Assembly: GCF_900129395.1 (NCBI RefSeq)
Contig: NZ_FQVP01000001.1
Location: 620,001 to 684,000, forward strand
Direction: 5' to 3'
DNA length: 64,000 nucleotides
From: Pseudosulfitobacter pseudonitzschiae
GTDB taxonomy: Bacteria > Pseudomonadota > Alphaproteobacteria > Rhodobacterales > Rhodobacteraceae
Every line of letters begins with the position of its first letter. The stretch's first letter is position 1. Below the pieces are notes generated by a model. That model saw only the letters and a list, made by a program, of their open reading frames with translations. It was not told where the DNA came from and made no database searches. This document shows positions 62,379-64,000 of this stretch, in pieces. The position numbers were made by a program, and so were the translations under genes.

Positions 62379-62414
62379 GATATCGCGGGTCTCTGGCACA
62401 GTGCCGCCCGCACC

Positions 62415-62927
62415 TCAGTGTTTGCGGAAACTGTCCAGCGACACCACGTCGGCGTCTTTCTTTCCGGGTTTCTTCTTGGCGTCAGAGTGATCGGTGTGCT
62501 CGATCGGGGCGGGCACAACTTCGTGCTTCTCCTGATCTGCCCGGGTGGCAAGCAGATCGTCACCGTCCGTCGCGTCCTGGCTTTCAAAGCGCAGGCCAAA
62601 CTCCACCGAGGGATCTACGAAGGTCTTGATCGCGTCATAGGGGATATACAGCGGCTCGGGCGCATCACCGAAATTCAAGGTGATTGAAAAGCCGTCATCG
62701 GTCACTTCCAGCTTGTCATACCAGTGCTGCATCACCACGGTCATTTCGCCGGGATAGCGGTCTGACAGCCAGTCGGCCAGCTCTGCATCGGGGTGGCTGG
62801 TGTCAAAGGTGATAAAGAAATGATGCGCTCCGGGCAGACCATTGTCTGCCACGTCCTGCAAGACCTTGCGGATCAGACCCCGCATCGCGTCATGCATCAG
62901 ATTGCCATAGTCAATGTTTCGGCCCAT
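62415..62927 (-). CDS. sspB: Stringent starvation protein B-like ClpXP adaptor SspB
   Basis: 170-residue alphaproteobacterial SspB. The folded domain runs from DYGNLMHDAMRGLIRKVLQDV through HHFFITFDTSHPDAELADWL and FSITLNFGDAPEPLYIPYDAIKTFVDPSVEFGLRF. An unstructured linker follows, then the ClpX-binding tail VVSLDSFRKH. It delivers ssrA-tagged proteins to ClpXP. The complete C-terminal ClpX motif is intact. Confidence 0.93.
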   Translation of the reverse strand: MGRNIDYGNLMHDAMRGLIRKVLQDVADNGLPGAHHFFITFDTSHPDAELADWLSDRYPGEMTVVMQHWYDKLEVTDDGFSITLNFGDAPEPLYIPYDAIKTFVDPSVEFGLRFESQDATDGDDLLATRADQEKHEVVPAPIEHTDHSDAKKKPGKKDADVVSLDSFRKH

Positions 62928-63005
62928 GCGCGTGTCTTAAAGCCCCTGTATTTCGTTGAGGGTGATCATATAAGTTTTGCGACCAAGCGAAAGGGGTGTC
63001 CAGTA

Positions 63006-64000
63006 TTATCCGCCGATCACTCCCACAAGCAGTCCCGCCGTGGCGCTGATTGCCAGCGTGGCGGGCAGGCCCAGACGCAGGCGCAAAAGCAAAAGTGCGG
63101 CCAGCAGGGTCAGGCCAAGGGCGGTCAGGTTCAACGTGGCAAGGTCCGGCAGGGGCATCGCGCCCAAACTGCGCACTGTGCCAAACAACACATGCAGGGC
63201 AAACCACACCGACAGGTTCAGGATAACGCCGACGACGGCGGCGGTGATCGCCTGAAGGGCTGCGGCCAGACGCGGGCGGGCGGACAGGGTGTCAAGGTAA
63301 GGACCGGCAAGGAAAATCCAGAGAAAACAAGGGGTAAATGTAACCCAAAGCGCCAGGATGCCCGCCAGAATCGCCATGGTCGCGCCACCCTGGGCAAAGC
63401 CTGCGAGCAGGGCGACGAATTCGGTCACCAGAATCAGCGGCCCCGGTGTGGTCTCGGCCAGCCCCAGCGCGTCGATCATCTGACCTGTGTCGATCCAGCC
63501 GAAATCCTGCACCACCGTTTGCGTCATATAGGCCAGAACCGCGTAGGCCCCGCCAAAGGTGACAACGGCCAGTTTGGAAAAGAACAGGCCCAGTTGCAGC
63601 AGGAAATCCTGATCCAGCATCCAGACCAGCACCAGCGGCGCGGCCCAGAGCAGGCCCCAGATCACGAGCGTTCTGCCGGGATGGGTCCGGGTGGATGCCG
63701 GGATCGGCTGGGGGGCTGACGCACGTGCGCGCCATGCGCCGAACAGCCCCGCGCCAAGGATCAGCAGCGGGTAGGGCACGCCGAACGCGAACAGCCCAAG
63801 GAACGCCAGCCCTGCCAGCACCCAAGCCGCCGGGTCTTTCAACGCCTTGCCACTCACCCGCAGCAGCGCCTGGACCACCACCACGATGACCGCGGCCTTG
63901 ATCCCGACAAAGGCCGCCTGCACCAGCGGCAATGCACCAAAATGCACATAGCCCAAGGCCAGCGCCATGATCAGCGCCGCACCCGGCAATACAAACAGCA
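63006..64000 (-). CDS. chrA: Chromate transporter ChrA, 5' end outside window
   Basis: The last 331 residues of a CHR-family transporter are visible, with no start codon before the window edge. The N-terminal half ends in LFVLPGAALIMALALG, the family's FxLPG segment. The second half repeats the pattern with VTFGGAYAVLAYMTQTVVQDFGWI and ETTPGPLILVTEFVALLAGF. About eight membrane segments remain. Chromate efflux is the textbook role, but sulfate- or other anion-linked functions occur in the family. Incomplete only because of the window edge. Confidence 0.9.
   Translation of the reverse strand, partial: LFVLPGAALIMALALGYVHFGALPLVQAAFVGIKAAVIVVVVQALLRVSGKALKDPAAWVLAGLAFLGLFAFGVPYPLLILGAGLFGAWRARASAPQPIPASTRTHPGRTLVIWGLLWAAPLVLVWMLDQDFLLQLGLFFSKLAVVTFGGAYAVLAYMTQTVVQDFGWIDTGQMIDALGLAETTPGPLILVTEFVALLAGFAQGGATMAILAGILALWVTFTPCFLWIFLAGPYLDTLSARPRLAAALQAITAAVVGVILNLSVWFALHVLFGTVRSLGAMPLPDLATLNLTALGLTLLAALLLLRLRLGLPATLAISATAGLLVGVIGG

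Noticed and set aside
63006-64000. ChrA as a truncated pseudogene
   Set aside because: The frame stays open to the window edge with the expected family motif there; the missing start is due to the edge.

Overview
This 64 kb window is a chromosomal segment of an alphaproteobacterium, almost certainly a marine Rhodobacteraceae (Roseobacter-group) bacterium. The evidence is gene content and order: lptFG-lptD-surA-pdxA-rsmA, ccoNOQP plus ccoGHIS with FnrL and HemN, the F1Fo-ATPase zeta subunit, purC-purS-purQ, RNase E with an acidic insertion in its S1 domain, and a split B12-dependent methionine synthase. Coding DNA is GC-rich throughout. I saw no insertion sequence, prophage, CRISPR array or rRNA gene. 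The window opens inside rsmA and closes inside a chromate-transporter gene.

Layout. 1-7.5 kb (minus): outer-membrane assembly operon lptF, lptG, lptD, surA, pdxA, rsmA, nearly every junction an ATGA-type or 8-bp overlap. 7.7-9.6 kb (plus): pepA and holC. 9.65-12.8 kb (minus): ABC-F ATPase, MarC-family protein, membrane-anchored retropepsin-like protease. 12.9-17 kb: ndk, a solitary RNA ligase, DUF4112 and YqaE/Pmp3 membrane proteins, aldose 1-epimerase, class IV aminotransferase. 17.1-27.9 kb: microaerobic respiration block with ccoGHIS (assembly and copper supply), ccoNOQP (cbb3 oxidase), a universal stress protein, fnrL and hemN, tied together by four FNR-type TTGAT-N4-ATCAA sites. 28-29.2 kb: a less GC-rich, unrecognised zinc-ribbon gene with its own palindromic operator beside tRNA-Asn. 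29.3-36.3 kb: metallo-hydrolase, EnvZ-like kinase, VOC protein, tRNA(CAU), purM-purN, rnd, a lipoprotein, sufE. 36.3-40.9 kb: DUF1638 protein, corrinoid protein and homocysteine methyltransferase (a split methionine synthase), plus a radical SAM gene under a LexA-type box. 40.9-43.3 kb: MprF-like lipid aminoacyltransferase and ATPase zeta subunit. 43.4-51.6 kb: purCSQ, dctBD, rne. 51.8-59 kb: SulP and MFS transporters, TusA-like protein, CcdA, a hydrolase/P450 pair, class I aldolase. 59.1-64 kb (mostly minus): fumC with small partners, NUDIX, SspB, ChrA.

How the genes work together: when oxygen falls FnrL should switch on the high-affinity cbb3 oxidase, its CcoG/H/I/S assembly factors, oxygen-independent haem synthesis (HemN) and a stress protein, all within 10 kb. 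The methionine block supplies methyl transfer from a corrinoid protein to homocysteine. Purine genes occur in two clusters (purMN and purCSQ). DctBD is a dicarboxylate-type two-component system whose regulator has lost the sigma-54 GAFTGA loop.
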